DNA of 16,136 nucleotides from Candidatus Solibacter sp. (GCA_017883345.1 JADGNT010000019.1:1-16136), one strand, 5' to 3'. Positions 1 through 7,060 are shown, counted from the first letter of the stretch. Numbers and translations: made by a program. Notes: generated by a model not told the origin, from the sequence alone.

Positions 1-672
1 GCCAAACGCAAGGGCCTTCAATGCCATGCGGGCCATGCCCTTCGATTTCGCTTTGGCTAGAATCTGCGGGCCGAAGCCGCCGTTCTCCCAAGCGTTGACA
101 TTGACCGGGAACAGAACGCTGTCCAGTTCGAGCGCGTCCATGAGACGGAGAGCGGCCGGCGCATTATGGGCGGAGAAACCAAGATGCCGGGCTTTGCCCT
201 CCTTCCTGGCCGCAAGAAACGTCTCCGCGGCTCCGGCCGGCGCGAGGATCTTATCGACATCTTCCATGGAACTTACGGCGTGAAACTGGTAGAGATCCAC
301 ATGATCGGTGTGGAAACGCTGCAGGGTGCGCTCCAACTCCTCGCGTGCACCCTTCGCGTCGCGACGCGTAGTCTTTTCCGCAAGGAAGACCTTGCTGCGA
401 TATGGCCTCAATGCTTCACCGAGTTTGATTTCCGCTTCACCATCGAAGTACGACGGGGCGCAGTCGAAGTAGTTCACGCCCCGGTCGTACGCTTCTGCGA
501 CGCGGCGCGAGGCCTCCTGCTGCGAAAGACCACAAACCACGATGCCGCCGAAGGCGATGATGGAGAGGTCAATGCCGTTCCTGTAAAGGCGGCGTGGCAG
601 AGGCGCCACCGAACCGTATGCCGCCGTGGCTGTCACAGCCGCTGCAGTGCCAAGAAAATCGCGACGATCCAT
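1..672 (-). CDS. Aldo/keto reductase family oxidoreductase with Tat-like leader (3' end cut by window edge)
   Basis: The frame is open from the ATG at 672 to the window edge, giving 224 residues without a stop; the C-terminus lies outside. The product is an NADPH-dependent aldo/keto reductase, a (beta/alpha)8 barrel that reduces carbonyl groups. All four members of the family's catalytic tetrad are visible: Asp70 and Tyr75 in YFDCAPSYFDGE, Lys100 in FLAEKT, and His131 in LYQFHAV. The later KARHLGFSAHN strand is also typical. The N-terminus MDRRDFLGTAAAVTATAA has the twin-arginine pattern followed by a weakly hydrophobic stretch, which suggests Tat export, though the cleavage site is not clear. 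The start is supported by AAGGAGG placed 8 nt upstream. It is transcribed away from the phosphotriesterase-like gene at 762, with 89 bp between the starts. The physiological substrate cannot be told from sequence. Confidence 0.93.
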   Translation of the reverse strand, partial: MDRRDFLGTAAAVTATAAYGSVAPLPRRLYRNGIDLSIIAFGGIVVCGLSQQEASRRVAEAYDRGVNYFDCAPSYFDGEAEIKLGEALRPYRSKVFLAEKTTRRDAKGAREELERTLQRFHTDHVDLYQFHAVSSMEDVDKILAPAGAAETFLAARKEGKARHLGFSAHNAPAALRLMDALELDSVLFPVNVNAWENGGFGPQILAKAKSKGMARMALKALAFG

Positions 673-698
673 AAGCCGGTCCTCCTTAACCCATTGTA

Positions 699-720
699 GT
701 ACGCGGAAACGTGGTACGCG
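699..720. promoter_or_regulatory. Direct heptamer repeat in the divergent intergenic region
   Basis: The 89-bp gap between the two divergent genes (672 and 762) holds two copies of GTACGCG, at 699-705 and 714-720. They start 15 bp apart and are separated by GAAACGTG. Both promoters must lie in or near this gap if the genes have their own starts, so the repeat could be a regulator site. No convincing -35/-10 pair was identified. This is a weak, purely positional suggestion. Confidence 0.2.
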
Positions 721-761
721 ACCATTGCCGCGGACTGGCATTCCGGCGGAGAATACCAGGT

Positions 762-1664
762 ATGAAACGTCGCGAGTTTTTGTCGCTGGCGGGCGGGGCC
801 GCGTTGGCGAGCCAGATGGCATCGGTGCTGGTGCATGAGCACGTCCTGGTCGATTTCGTGGGCGCCGATCAGATACGGCCGGGGCGGTACGACCGCGACG
901 AGGTGTTTCGCATCGCGCGGCCCAAGCTCGAAGAGTTGAGACGGTTGGGCTGCCGGCGGCTGCTCGAGTGTACGCCTAATTTTCTGGGGAGGGACCCGGA
1001 GCTACTGGCGCGGCTTTCCGATGCCGCGAGCCTCCAGATCTGGTCCAACACCGGTTTGTACGGCGCAGCGAACCATAAGTTTGTGCCGGCGTTTGCGCGG
1101 AGTGAAACGGCTGCGCAACTCGCAAAACGGTGGGTGGCAGAGACGCGCGAGGCTTGGCGGCCGCGGTTCATTAAGATCGGCGTCAATCGGGGGCCGCTCG
1201 ATGAGCTAGACCGTAAGCTGGTACGAGCCGCGGCGATCGCTTCGCGCGAGACCGGATTGACGATTGCTTCGCATACCGGTGACGGGGCTGCTGCCGTGGA
1301 GCAATTGGAAATCGTCACTGCCGAGAGGGTCAGTCCCGCGAAGTTCGTCTGGGTTCATGCCCAGAATGAACGGGATCACGGACTGCACGAGAAGGTCGCG
1401 CGGGCGGGGGCGTGGGTGGAGTTCGATGGGATCGGGCCGAAGACGGCCGAGTTCCATCTCCAGTGCGTTCGTTTCCTGGCGGCGAAAGGGCTGCTGCGGC
1501 GAACGCTATTATCACAGGACGCCGGTTGGTATCACGTGGGTGAGGCGGGTGGGGGTGAGTTCCGCGGGTACACGTACCTGTACAGCGATTTCCTGCCGCG
1601 GATCGAGCCGGCGCAGGTTCCCGTGCTGATGTGGGAGAACCCGCGCGCGGCTTTTGGGGCTTAG
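762..1664 (+). CDS. Phosphotriesterase-like amidohydrolase (PHP/PTE family) with Tat-like leader
   Basis: This 300-residue product is a binuclear metal-dependent hydrolase of the phosphotriesterase-related family, which includes lactonases and esterases. The full metal-binding set is readable: His25 and His27 in VLVHEHVLVDF, the carboxylatable Lys138 in RFIKIGV, His171 in IASHTGDG, His199 in WVHAQNE and Asp253 in LLSQDAGWY. The ending ENPRAAF matches the family's usual C-terminal NP-x-x-x-F element. The ATG at 762 was chosen because MKRREFLSLAGGAALA is a standard twin-arginine leader start; a longer open frame back to 711 has no support. A GGCGGAG lies about 10 nt upstream. Oddly, the leader is very short: the metal-binding HxH comes only about nine residues after the likely A-x-A-type site (ALA, residues 14-16). 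Export is therefore plausible but not certain. The native substrate is unknown. Confidence 0.92.
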   Translation: MKRREFLSLAGGAALASQMASVLVHEHVLVDFVGADQIRPGRYDRDEVFRIARPKLEELRRLGCRRLLECTPNFLGRDPELLARLSDAASLQIWSNTGLYGAANHKFVPAFARSETAAQLAKRWVAETREAWRPRFIKIGVNRGPLDELDRKLVRAAAIASRETGLTIASHTGDGAAAVEQLEIVTAERVSPAKFVWVHAQNERDHGLHEKVARAGAWVEFDGIGPKTAEFHLQCVRFLAAKGLLRRTLLSQDAGWYHVGEAGGGEFRGYTYLYSDFLPRIEPAQVPVLMWENPRAAFGA

Positions 1665-1756
1665 AGTGGTTGCGGCTCGATCGAGAAACAACCTCCTTGG
1701 TGTTGCGCTTGCTCTTAGTCGGCCAACGTTCAGAAGCCGTAAAAGAAAACAATTTT

Positions 1757-1825
1757 CTCGCAAAGGCGCGAAGCTCGCAAAGAAAAACTTGTTGGTTTTC
1801 TTGGCGTGCCTTGCGCCTTGGCGAG
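1757..1825. repeat. Long hairpin repeat between convergent genes
   Basis: Arms at 1757-1788 and 1794-1825 (32 nt each) are reverse complements with a handful of mismatches, around a 5-nt loop. The arms are built from CGCAAAG-type words (CTCGCAAAGGCGCG on the left, CGCCTTGGCGAG on the right). Similar CGCAAAGGCGCAAAG elements are common in intergenic DNA of many environmental bacteria and generate spurious reading frames. It sits in the 354-nt gap between the plus-strand phosphotriesterase-like gene (ends 1664) and the minus-strand S41 peptidase gene (ends 2019). It could act on transcripts from both sides. No U-tract is present, so it is not a standard intrinsic terminator. The rest of the gap (1826-2018) shows no gene I can support. 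Confidence 0.75.
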
Positions 1826-2018
1826 CGTCAGTAGTTGCTTCGCTGCAAAAATAAGACTGGCCGAGGGCGAGAGGTTGCTCGAAGAGTCCGAAAAACAATT
1901 CGGGGCGCCGATGCTCCGGACTGGACCGGGAGGAGAAGGTCCGGCGCCGAGCGTGAAGTGCGGCATGGGCGACACTCCATCCGGCCCGATGGGCAGCGTC
2001 TGCACAGGCCCCACCATT

Positions 2019-3479
2019 CTAGGAAGCGATGACTTCCAGCGCCCGCAGGATCACAGGGTCGCGCTGCGCTTCCACTTCATCGCCCTTCTCCACGCCGAAG
2101 GCCTGATTGAAGACTTCCGTCTTCAAGCGGTTGGAGACGAACTCGCGCTCCGCCAACCACTCGGCGAGGCCGGGCCGGATCTGGCGGTCGGAGAGGAAGA
2201 CGCGGAACTGATCGAGCATTTCCCCGGTGACCTCGAACTGCGCGTCGATCTTGTGGCTGCGCAGGAATTCGGTGGCGAAGTTGGTGAAGGAGGCGCTGGC
2301 ATCGAGCACGTTGCGAAGACGGTTGGTGGCTGGCGGATACACGACGAAATCCGGTTGGATGCCGCCGCCGCCGGTGACACGCCGCCCTTTGTCGGTGCGG
2401 AATTCGCTTTCCTTATTGGGGTGGGCGGTGGTGGCGGCGAGCCCGAAGCGCGTGGCGTCCAGCGGTTTCTGAATGGAGCGCCCGCTGGGCGTATAGTAAA
2501 GCGCCGTGGTGAGCGCCAGGCCGGTGCCCTGGGTCAGCGGGTAGACGCTCTGCACCAGGCCTTTCCCGAAACTGGGGACGCCGAGGATGGTGGCGCGGTC
2601 GTGATCCTGCATGGCGCCGGAAACGATCTCCGCGGCGCTGGCCGATTTTTCATTCACCAGGATGGCCAGCTTGAAGCCGTACGGCGTGGCGATGGTGGGC
2701 ACGGTTTCGGTGGTTTCCGGCACATGACGGCCGCGCACGGTGACGATTTTCATGCCGGGCTGCAGGAACAGCGAGGACATCTGTACTGCCGCCGTCAGGA
2801 CGCCGCCGGGGTTGTTGCGCAGATCGATCACCAGTCCGGCGAGACGGTCGCCGCCCAGTTTCTCGATAGCCTCTTTCACCTGCTGCGCGGTCTTCTCATC
2901 GAAGCTGGTGATGCGGATGTAGCCGATGCCGGCGCCGATGAAGAAGGCGCGGTCCACGCCGGGCGATTGCATTTCCTCCGGCGTCAGGGTGAATCGCATT
3001 AGGCTCGGAATGCCGGGACGCCGCACATCCAGGCGCGCCTGCCGCTGGCGCGATTGTTCCAGAAGTTGCGGAAGCTGGTCGATATCGAGTTGCCCGACGA
3101 TGTAGCCGTTGATCGCCAAAATCTCATCGCCCGGCGAGAGCCCCGCTTTCTGCGAGGGTGTGCCGGGAAGGGTTTGCAGCACGATGACGCGCCCGGGCAG
3201 AATCGACACCACGCTGCCGAATCCCTTGGAGGTGGAGGTTTCCATGCGCTTGAGCTGCTCGAACTGGCCGGGGTCGAAGAACACCGAATGCGGATCGAGC
3301 TTACGCAACATGGCGGGGATGGCGCCGGCGTACAAGGCCTGTTCGGAGTTGACGGGGTCGGCGGCATTCTCCGCGGCGATGGCGTAGGCGCCGATGATGC
3401 TGCGCAGTTGCCGGTCGAGATCGTCCTGCGCCCCGAGAAGGGTGGCGGAACAGAGCAAAGCTGTGGTGAGGCGAAGCAT
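2019..3479 (-). CDS. S41 family carboxyl-terminal processing peptidase (CtpA-like)
   Basis: The 486-residue product is a secreted PDZ-containing serine protease that trims C-termini of envelope proteins. Residues 1-18 (MLRLTTALLCSATLLGAQ) form a signal peptide with likely cleavage after Ala17. A PDZ domain covers about 85-155 (GFGSVVSILPG, AGLSPGDEILAING). The S41 core runs from about 180 to 345. By the family's Ser/Lys spacing of 25, the catalytic triad is Ser281 (in NEKSASAAEI), Lys306 (SFGKG) and Gln310. About 110 C-terminal residues beyond the core are less conserved. The frame stays open upstream to 3767, but that extension is encoded by palindromic repeat DNA, so the ATG at 3479 giving the signal peptide is preferred; its Shine-Dalgarno is weak. 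It lies about 400 nt downstream of ddl on the same strand and is probably transcribed separately. Confidence 0.93.
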   Translation of the reverse strand: MLRLTTALLCSATLLGAQDDLDRQLRSIIGAYAIAAENAADPVNSEQALYAGAIPAMLRKLDPHSVFFDPGQFEQLKRMETSTSKGFGSVVSILPGRVIVLQTLPGTPSQKAGLSPGDEILAINGYIVGQLDIDQLPQLLEQSRQRQARLDVRRPGIPSLMRFTLTPEEMQSPGVDRAFFIGAGIGYIRITSFDEKTAQQVKEAIEKLGGDRLAGLVIDLRNNPGGVLTAAVQMSSLFLQPGMKIVTVRGRHVPETTETVPTIATPYGFKLAILVNEKSASAAEIVSGAMQDHDRATILGVPSFGKGLVQSVYPLTQGTGLALTTALYYTPSGRSIQKPLDATRFGLAATTAHPNKESEFRTDKGRRVTGGGGIQPDFVVYPPATNRLRNVLDASASFTNFATEFLRSHKIDAQFEVTGEMLDQFRVFLSDRQIRPGLAEWLAEREFVSNRLKTEVFNQAFGVEKGDEVEAQRDPVILRALEVIAS

Positions 3480-3575
3480 CAAGCGGGGTCCGATGCTTTC
3501 AGTGTAACCCGCCTGTCTCCGCCAGCACTGAAACGGAGTACCCTGTCGACGCTGCCACGTGTCGTGCTCCCTTAC

Positions 3576-3800
3576 CTTTCGCCCTTCGCGCGCCGCGACG
3601 ATTTTCATGCGGCCCAGCCCGTAGGGCGAAAGATAATAGCCCAGTGCGCCAGCACTGGGAGAAAGACGGTCCCGCCTTAGCCCCGGGACGGGGCGCAAGA
3701 ACCAGCGCGGCGGTCCCTTATTACGCCCCGTTCCGGGGCTGGCAAACGCCGCCCGCCCGCTACCCACGGCTGTGCGCCGTGGCCTACTATCTTTCGCCCT
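3576..3800. repeat. Nested palindromic repeat element in the S41-ddl spacer
   Basis: Several inverted repeats are nested here. AGGGCGAAAGATA (3623-3642) pairs with TATCTTTCGCCCT (3781-3800), 18 of 20 positions. CTTTCGCCCT at 3576-3585 also pairs with 3623-3632. Inside lie a perfect 8-bp hairpin at 3640-3659 (CCCAGTGC/GCACTGGG), a 17-nt pair with one mismatch at 3679-3695 and 3724-3740 (AGCCCCGGGACGGGGCG), and a perfect 7-bp hairpin at 3764-3782 (CCACGGC/GCCGTGG). Together they would let the whole segment fold into one branched structure as RNA or cruciform. It accounts for most of the 409-nt gap between the S41 peptidase and ddl. No gene is seen in that gap. The element resembles REP-like dispersed palindromes, but copy number cannot be judged here. 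Confidence 0.75.
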
Positions 3801-3818
3801 TCGGGCTCTGCGCGCTGT

Positions 3819-3881
3819 CCCGTTGGCGGCTTGCCCCAGAGGGTACGCGCGTCTACCGGCGCAACTGCCGCCATCGACGGG
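3819..3881. repeat. Inverted repeat just downstream of ddl, possible 3'-end structure
   Basis: TGGCGGCTTGC (3824-3834) pairs with GCAACTGCCGCCA (3861-3873) with a 2-nt bulge. Outer bases CCCGT (3819-3823) and ACGGG (3877-3881) extend the stem, and GGTA/TACC can pair within the loop. It begins 8 nt after the ddl stop codon in the direction of ddl transcription, so it could end or stabilise the arginase-ddl transcript. There is no T-run after it, so calling it an intrinsic terminator is not justified. Confidence 0.45.
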
Positions 3882-3888
3882 CCGAATT

Positions 3889-4866
3889 TTATCGCGTGAA
3901 GCGGGTCGCCTTCTTCAGCTTGTCGCGGTCCAGGGCCAGCGCGATCAACCGATCCAGCAGTTCGCCGAAGCCAATCCCGCTGTGCTCCCACATCTTGGGG
4001 TACATGCTGATCGAGGTGAAGCCCGGGATGGTATTGATCTCGTTAATGTACAGGCGATCGGTCTGCTTCTCCAGGAAGAAATCCACGCGCGCCATGCCCT
4101 CGCACTCCACCGCGCGATAGCATTGCACGGCCAGATTCTGCAACTCCGCGGTGCGCTCGGCGGGCAGGAGGGCGGGCACCTGGGTCCGCGCCAGATCGAG
4201 CAGATATTTGTCTTCGTAATCGTAGAACTCGCGCGAGGGGAGAATCTCGCAGGGCAGGGAAGCCATGGGCGCCTGGTTGCCCAACACGGCGCACTCCAGT
4301 TCGCGGCCAACGATGGCCCGCTCCACAATCACCTTGCGATCGTACTGCGCAGCCAGAGTGAACGCGGTCTCCAGTTCCCGGGCGTCGTGCGCCTTCGAAA
4401 TGCCCACGGAAGACCCGAGATTGGCGGGCTTGACGAACACGGGGAAAGGCAGGCTGCCGCATGCGTCCAGAACGTTGGGGCAATCGCGCGTGACGGTCAC
4501 ATATTCGACAATTGGCAACATCCGTTCCTTACAGACACGTTTCATCATCTCCTTATCCATGGAGACGGCGGACGCCATGACGCCCGCGCCGACGTAGGGC
4601 AGGCCGGCCAATTCCAGCAATCCCTGCATGGTACCGTCCTCGCCGAAGGTGCCGTGCAGCACGGGGAAGACCACGTCGATGCCGGGATGGGCGCCTGGCT
4701 CGGGGAGAATCGGACCCGGGCTCCACTTGCCCTCTTTGTCGATAAAGTACTCGATTTTCTCGTACCTGGCCGGGTCCAACCCGGCCAGGATGGCTTTGGC
4801 TGAACGGACCGAGACTTCGTGCTCGCCGGTGCGGCCGCCGTAAATCACGGCTACTCGTATTTTCAT
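3889..4866 (-). CDS. ddl: D-alanine--D-alanine ligase
   Basis: The 325-residue ATP-grasp enzyme joins two D-alanines for peptidoglycan precursor synthesis in the cytoplasm. The N-terminal domain has GGRTGEHEVS with Glu15. The HGTFGEDGTMQG block (71-82) and KPANLGSSVGISK (146-158, with Ser152) are Ddl signatures. The omega loop reads YDYEDKY (215-221), the D-Ala-D-Ala type. Metal ligands are Asp262, Glu276 and Asn278 (NEINTIPGFT). Length and order match Ddl throughout. Its ATG overlaps the arginase stop codon in a four-base ATGA, so it is probably translated by coupling to arginase. No functional link between the two enzymes is obvious. An inverted repeat follows its stop. No cell-wall cluster genes (mur/fts) flank it, so this copy stands outside a dcw locus. 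Confidence 0.97.
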   Translation of the reverse strand: MKIRVAVIYGGRTGEHEVSVRSAKAILAGLDPARYEKIEYFIDKEGKWSPGPILPEPGAHPGIDVVFPVLHGTFGEDGTMQGLLELAGLPYVGAGVMASAVSMDKEMMKRVCKERMLPIVEYVTVTRDCPNVLDACGSLPFPVFVKPANLGSSVGISKAHDARELETAFTLAAQYDRKVIVERAIVGRELECAVLGNQAPMASLPCEILPSREFYDYEDKYLLDLARTQVPALLPAERTAELQNLAVQCYRAVECEGMARVDFFLEKQTDRLYINEINTIPGFTSISMYPKMWEHSGIGFGELLDRLIALALDRDKLKKATRFTR

Positions 4867-5777
4867 AAGATGCGTTTTCCCAATCCGGACATGATCAATT
4901 CGACAGCCAGATCGGCGGTGCGGTTCCGCTCGTCGATGACCGGGTTTACCTCCACCACCTCCATCGAGACCATGTGCCGCGAGTCACAGATCATTTCGAG
5001 GGCCAAATGGGCTTCGCGGTAGGTCGCGCCGCCGCGCACCGGGGTGCCGACCCCGGGGGCGTCCACCGGGTCGCAGAAATCCATGTCGAGCGAGACGTGG
5101 AGTCCCGCGGTGCCGTCGGTCGCAATGCGAATGGCCTCCTCCATGATGGTGCGCAGGCCGCGTTCGTCAATGTCGCGCATGGTGAAGGCGCGGATGCCGG
5201 AGTCGCGGACCTGCGGTTTCTCCGTAGCGTCCACTTCGCGCAGTCCGACGATGACGGCATGGCGCGGATCGATCTTGGGACGATAGCCCAACAGGTCGAC
5301 GAGTTCGGCGGGGCCGGCGCCCAGAATGCAGGCCAGCGGCATGCCGTGGATGTTGCCGCTGGGACTGCTCTCGGGCGTATTCATGTCGGCGTGCGCGTCC
5401 AACCAGATCATGCCGATCTTTTCGTGGCGTGCGCGGAAGTGGCTGGAAACGCCGCTTACCGTGCCCACCGCCACGGAATGATCGCCGCCCAGCACGAGCG
5501 GCAGGAGTCCGCCGGAGAGGGCTTCGTCCACGCGGTTAGCCAGCGCCCCGCAGGCGGAGGCGATCAGCGCCAGGTACTTGGCGTGCGGATCGCCCTCGGG
5601 CCATGCTTCCTTCTGTTCGACGTGAATGTTGCCCCGGTCCTCGACCTGGTAGCCGAGCGAGGCCACGCGCGCATGCAGGTTGGCGACGCGTACGGCGGAA
5701 GGGCCCATATCGACACCGCGGCGGTCCTGCCCGAAATCGAGTGGCGCGCCGATGATGGCGATGTGGGTGCGTGGCAT
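4863..5777 (-). CDS. rocF: Arginase
   Basis: The 304-residue product hydrolyses L-arginine to ornithine and urea using a dimanganese centre. The ureohydrolase ligands are all present: His100 in LGGDHSVAVG, Asp127, His129 and Asp131 in WLDAHADMNTPESS, and Asp231 and Asp233 in SLDMDFCDP. The RRGVDMGPSA start and the MEVVEVNPVIDERNRTA end mark it as arginase proper rather than agmatinase. Glu276 and His144 fit the substrate-side residues. The ATG at 5777 is preferred because GGAGAAGGA lies seven nt upstream and the protein then begins like other arginases. An in-frame ATG at 5795 adds six residues, and the longer open frame to 5885 runs into repeat DNA. Its stop overlaps the ddl start (ATGA). 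The lacI-family gene lies 208 nt upstream on the same strand, separated by repeats. Confidence 0.96.
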   Translation of the reverse strand: MPRTHIAIIGAPLDFGQDRRGVDMGPSAVRVANLHARVASLGYQVEDRGNIHVEQKEAWPEGDPHAKYLALIASACGALANRVDEALSGGLLPLVLGGDHSVAVGTVSGVSSHFRARHEKIGMIWLDAHADMNTPESSPSGNIHGMPLACILGAGPAELVDLLGYRPKIDPRHAVIVGLREVDATEKPQVRDSGIRAFTMRDIDERGLRTIMEEAIRIATDGTAGLHVSLDMDFCDPVDAPGVGTPVRGGATYREAHLALEMICDSRHMVSMEVVEVNPVIDERNRTADLAVELIMSGLGKRIL

Positions 5778-5829
5778 GTGCCGGTCCTTCTCCATTGTAC
5801 CGATGGGGTGCGCGGCCAATCGGGGAGTC

Positions 5830-5913
5830 GAAAAACCATCTCGGGGGACCCAGCTCCGGACCCGGGGATAGGGGCGAAAAACCACCGCGGGGAGTGGGCT
5901 CCGAACCCGGGGA
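5830..5913. repeat. Two tandem copies of a ~39-nt repeat upstream of arginase
   Basis: GAAAAACCATCTCGGGGG... at 5830-5868 and GAAAAACCACCGCGGGGA... at 5876-5913 align along their whole length and both end in CCGGACCCGGGGA or CCGAACCCGGGGA. They are separated by seven bases, giving a 46-nt period. The second copy runs into the inverted repeat at 5908-5981. The block lies 53 nt upstream of the arginase start and may fall inside its leader. Function is unknown. Confidence 0.7.
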
Positions 5914-5981
5914 CAGACAGGACTGACAGCGAATTTCCGGCAAAGAGCGCCGGAAATTCATGTCAGTCTTGTCAGTCCCCG
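5908..5981. repeat. Large near-perfect inverted repeat between lacI-family gene and arginase
   Basis: The left arm 5908-5941 (CGGGGACAGACAGGACTGAC then AGCGAATTTCCGGC) and the right arm 5949-5981 are reverse complements with a few mismatches and one bulge, around the loop AAAGAGC. The stem would be about 33 bp. The right arm ends only four bases from the stop codon of the LacI-family gene, in the leader of the arginase-ddl unit. Such a stem could slow 3' decay of the regulator mRNA or separate its expression from arginase. It has no T-run, so it is not a standard intrinsic terminator. Confidence 0.8.
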
Positions 5982-5985
5982 CGGT

Positions 5986-7002
5986 CTACCCTGGCCGGCG
6001 GGAGGAGTCGCGGATTTTCAGGATGGCGGGGAGGCGGACGGTGATGGATTCCGTCTGCGTGACCACGCCTTCGATGCGGTCCAGCAGAATCTGCGCGGCA
6101 CGGGAGCCGATATCGTAGGCGGGCTGAACCACGGTGGTGATCGAAGGCGAGAACAGATCGTCCACGGTGAGCTCGTCGAAGGTGGCGAAGGCGATATCGC
6201 GCGGCGTTTGCAGGCCGCAATCGCGAAAGGCGCGCAGGACGCCGAGGGCGGTGGGGCCGTTGGTGCAGAAGACGGCATCCGGGCGGGTGGCGGGATTCGA
6301 GAGTTGCGCGCGGCAGATGACGCTTACGTCCTCGGGACGGAAATTGCCGTGCCAGATCAACTCTTCCTCCACCGCGATGCCGGCGCCGAAGAGCGCCTGC
6401 TTGTACCCCTGAAGGCGGCGGCGTTCGTTCTTGAGCGCGATGGCGCCGGTGGCGATGGCGATGCGCCGCGCGCCCATGGCGATCAGGTGTTCGACGCCCA
6501 TCTCGGCGGCGGCTACGTCCTCCACGGAGACGGAATCCACCGGGACGCGGTCGGGAATGCGGTCCAGGCACACCATGGGGATGGAGGCGTCGAGGATGCG
6601 GGTGAGTTGGTTGAGCGGTGTGGGGGCGGCGGCGATGACCAGCAGAATTCCCTCCACGCGCTGCGACCGCAACAGCGAGAGGAGTTCTTTCTGGCGCTCG
6701 CCATCGTCATCCGAGTTGACGGCGATGAGGGAGTAGCCCCGCTGGCGGGCGGCGGTTTCGGCGCCCCGAATCAGTTGCGGAAAGAACGAGATGGTCATGT
6801 CGGGGACGATGATCCCGAGCGTCTGAGTCTTGCTGGTTTTCAGACTGCGCGCGACATGGTTGGGATGATAGTTGAGATCGCGAATGGCAGCCTGCACCTT
6901 GAGGCGAAGCGGCTCGCTGACCGGGACCGATCCGGTGATCACGTGGGAAACCGTGCCCACGGAGACGCCGGCGATTTCAGCCACCTTCTTGATGCTCGGC
7001 AT
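5986..7002 (-). CDS. LacI family transcriptional regulator
   Basis: This 338-residue cytoplasmic DNA-binding protein is a full-length LacI/GalR-type repressor. The helix-turn-helix is at residues 4-23 (IKKVAEIAGVSVGTVSHVIT), with the hinge helix near 46-56 (NHVARSLKTSK). A periplasmic-binding-protein-like effector domain fills the rest, starting at TLGIIVPDMTISFFPQLIRG and including VFCTNGPTALGVLRAF and FDELTVDDLFSPSITTV. The effector is probably a sugar or related small molecule, but this cannot be read from sequence. It lies 352 nt downstream of the Gfo/Idh/MocA and TIM-barrel pair on the same strand. A palindrome with a central CG upstream of that pair (9600-9613) is a plausible target. 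The ATG at 7002 has no clear Shine-Dalgarno, and a dispersed repeat begins five bases upstream of it. Confidence 0.96.
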   Translation of the reverse strand: MPSIKKVAEIAGVSVGTVSHVITGSVPVSEPLRLKVQAAIRDLNYHPNHVARSLKTSKTQTLGIIVPDMTISFFPQLIRGAETAARQRGYSLIAVNSDDDGERQKELLSLLRSQRVEGILLVIAAAPTPLNQLTRILDASIPMVCLDRIPDRVPVDSVSVEDVAAAEMGVEHLIAMGARRIAIATGAIALKNERRRLQGYKQALFGAGIAVEEELIWHGNFRPEDVSVICRAQLSNPATRPDAVFCTNGPTALGVLRAFRDCGLQTPRDIAFATFDELTVDDLFSPSITTVVQPAYDIGSRAAQILLDRIEGVVTQTESITVRLPAILKIRDSSRRPG

Positions 7003-7007
7003 GGTTA

Positions 7008-7060
7008 GTACACCGTTTCACAACCACGGAATCGTACTTCGAGCCACCGCTCCCCAACCC
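7008..7060. repeat. Dispersed repeat copy abutting the lacI-family start codon
   Basis: This segment (core words CGTTTCACAA and TCGTACTTCGA, then CCGCTCCCC) aligns over about 53 nt, with roughly four-fifths identity and one gap, to 14907-14959. That second copy lies inside the 3' end of the membrane-protein gene at the right. The copy here occupies the leader or promoter region of the LacI-family gene. It is one unit of an interspersed intergenic family rather than a coding sequence. Confidence 0.7.

Noticed and set aside
1730..2017. Minus-strand open frame starting one base after the S41 peptidase stop (95 codons)
   Set aside because: The tight spacing is tempting, but the second half is encoded by the long hairpin repeat at 1757-1825 and the first half is Pro/Gly/Ser-rich with no recognisable pattern. 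No ribosome-binding site stands out.
1806..3002. Long plus-strand open frame (398 codons)
   Set aside because: It is antisense to the S41 peptidase, whose signal peptide, PDZ domain and catalytic residues are clear. The antisense product is Gly/Asp/His-rich, as expected of the complement of a GC-rich gene.
3480..3767. 96-codon N-terminal extension of the S41 peptidase
   Set aside because: The extension is encoded by the nested palindromes, and it would bury the signal peptide that begins at 3479.
7008..7020. TGAAACGGTGTA on the minus strand, next to the LacI-family start, as a self-operator
   Set aside because: Only one half-site resembles the predicted operator, and the same bases belong to the dispersed repeat also found at 14907-14959.
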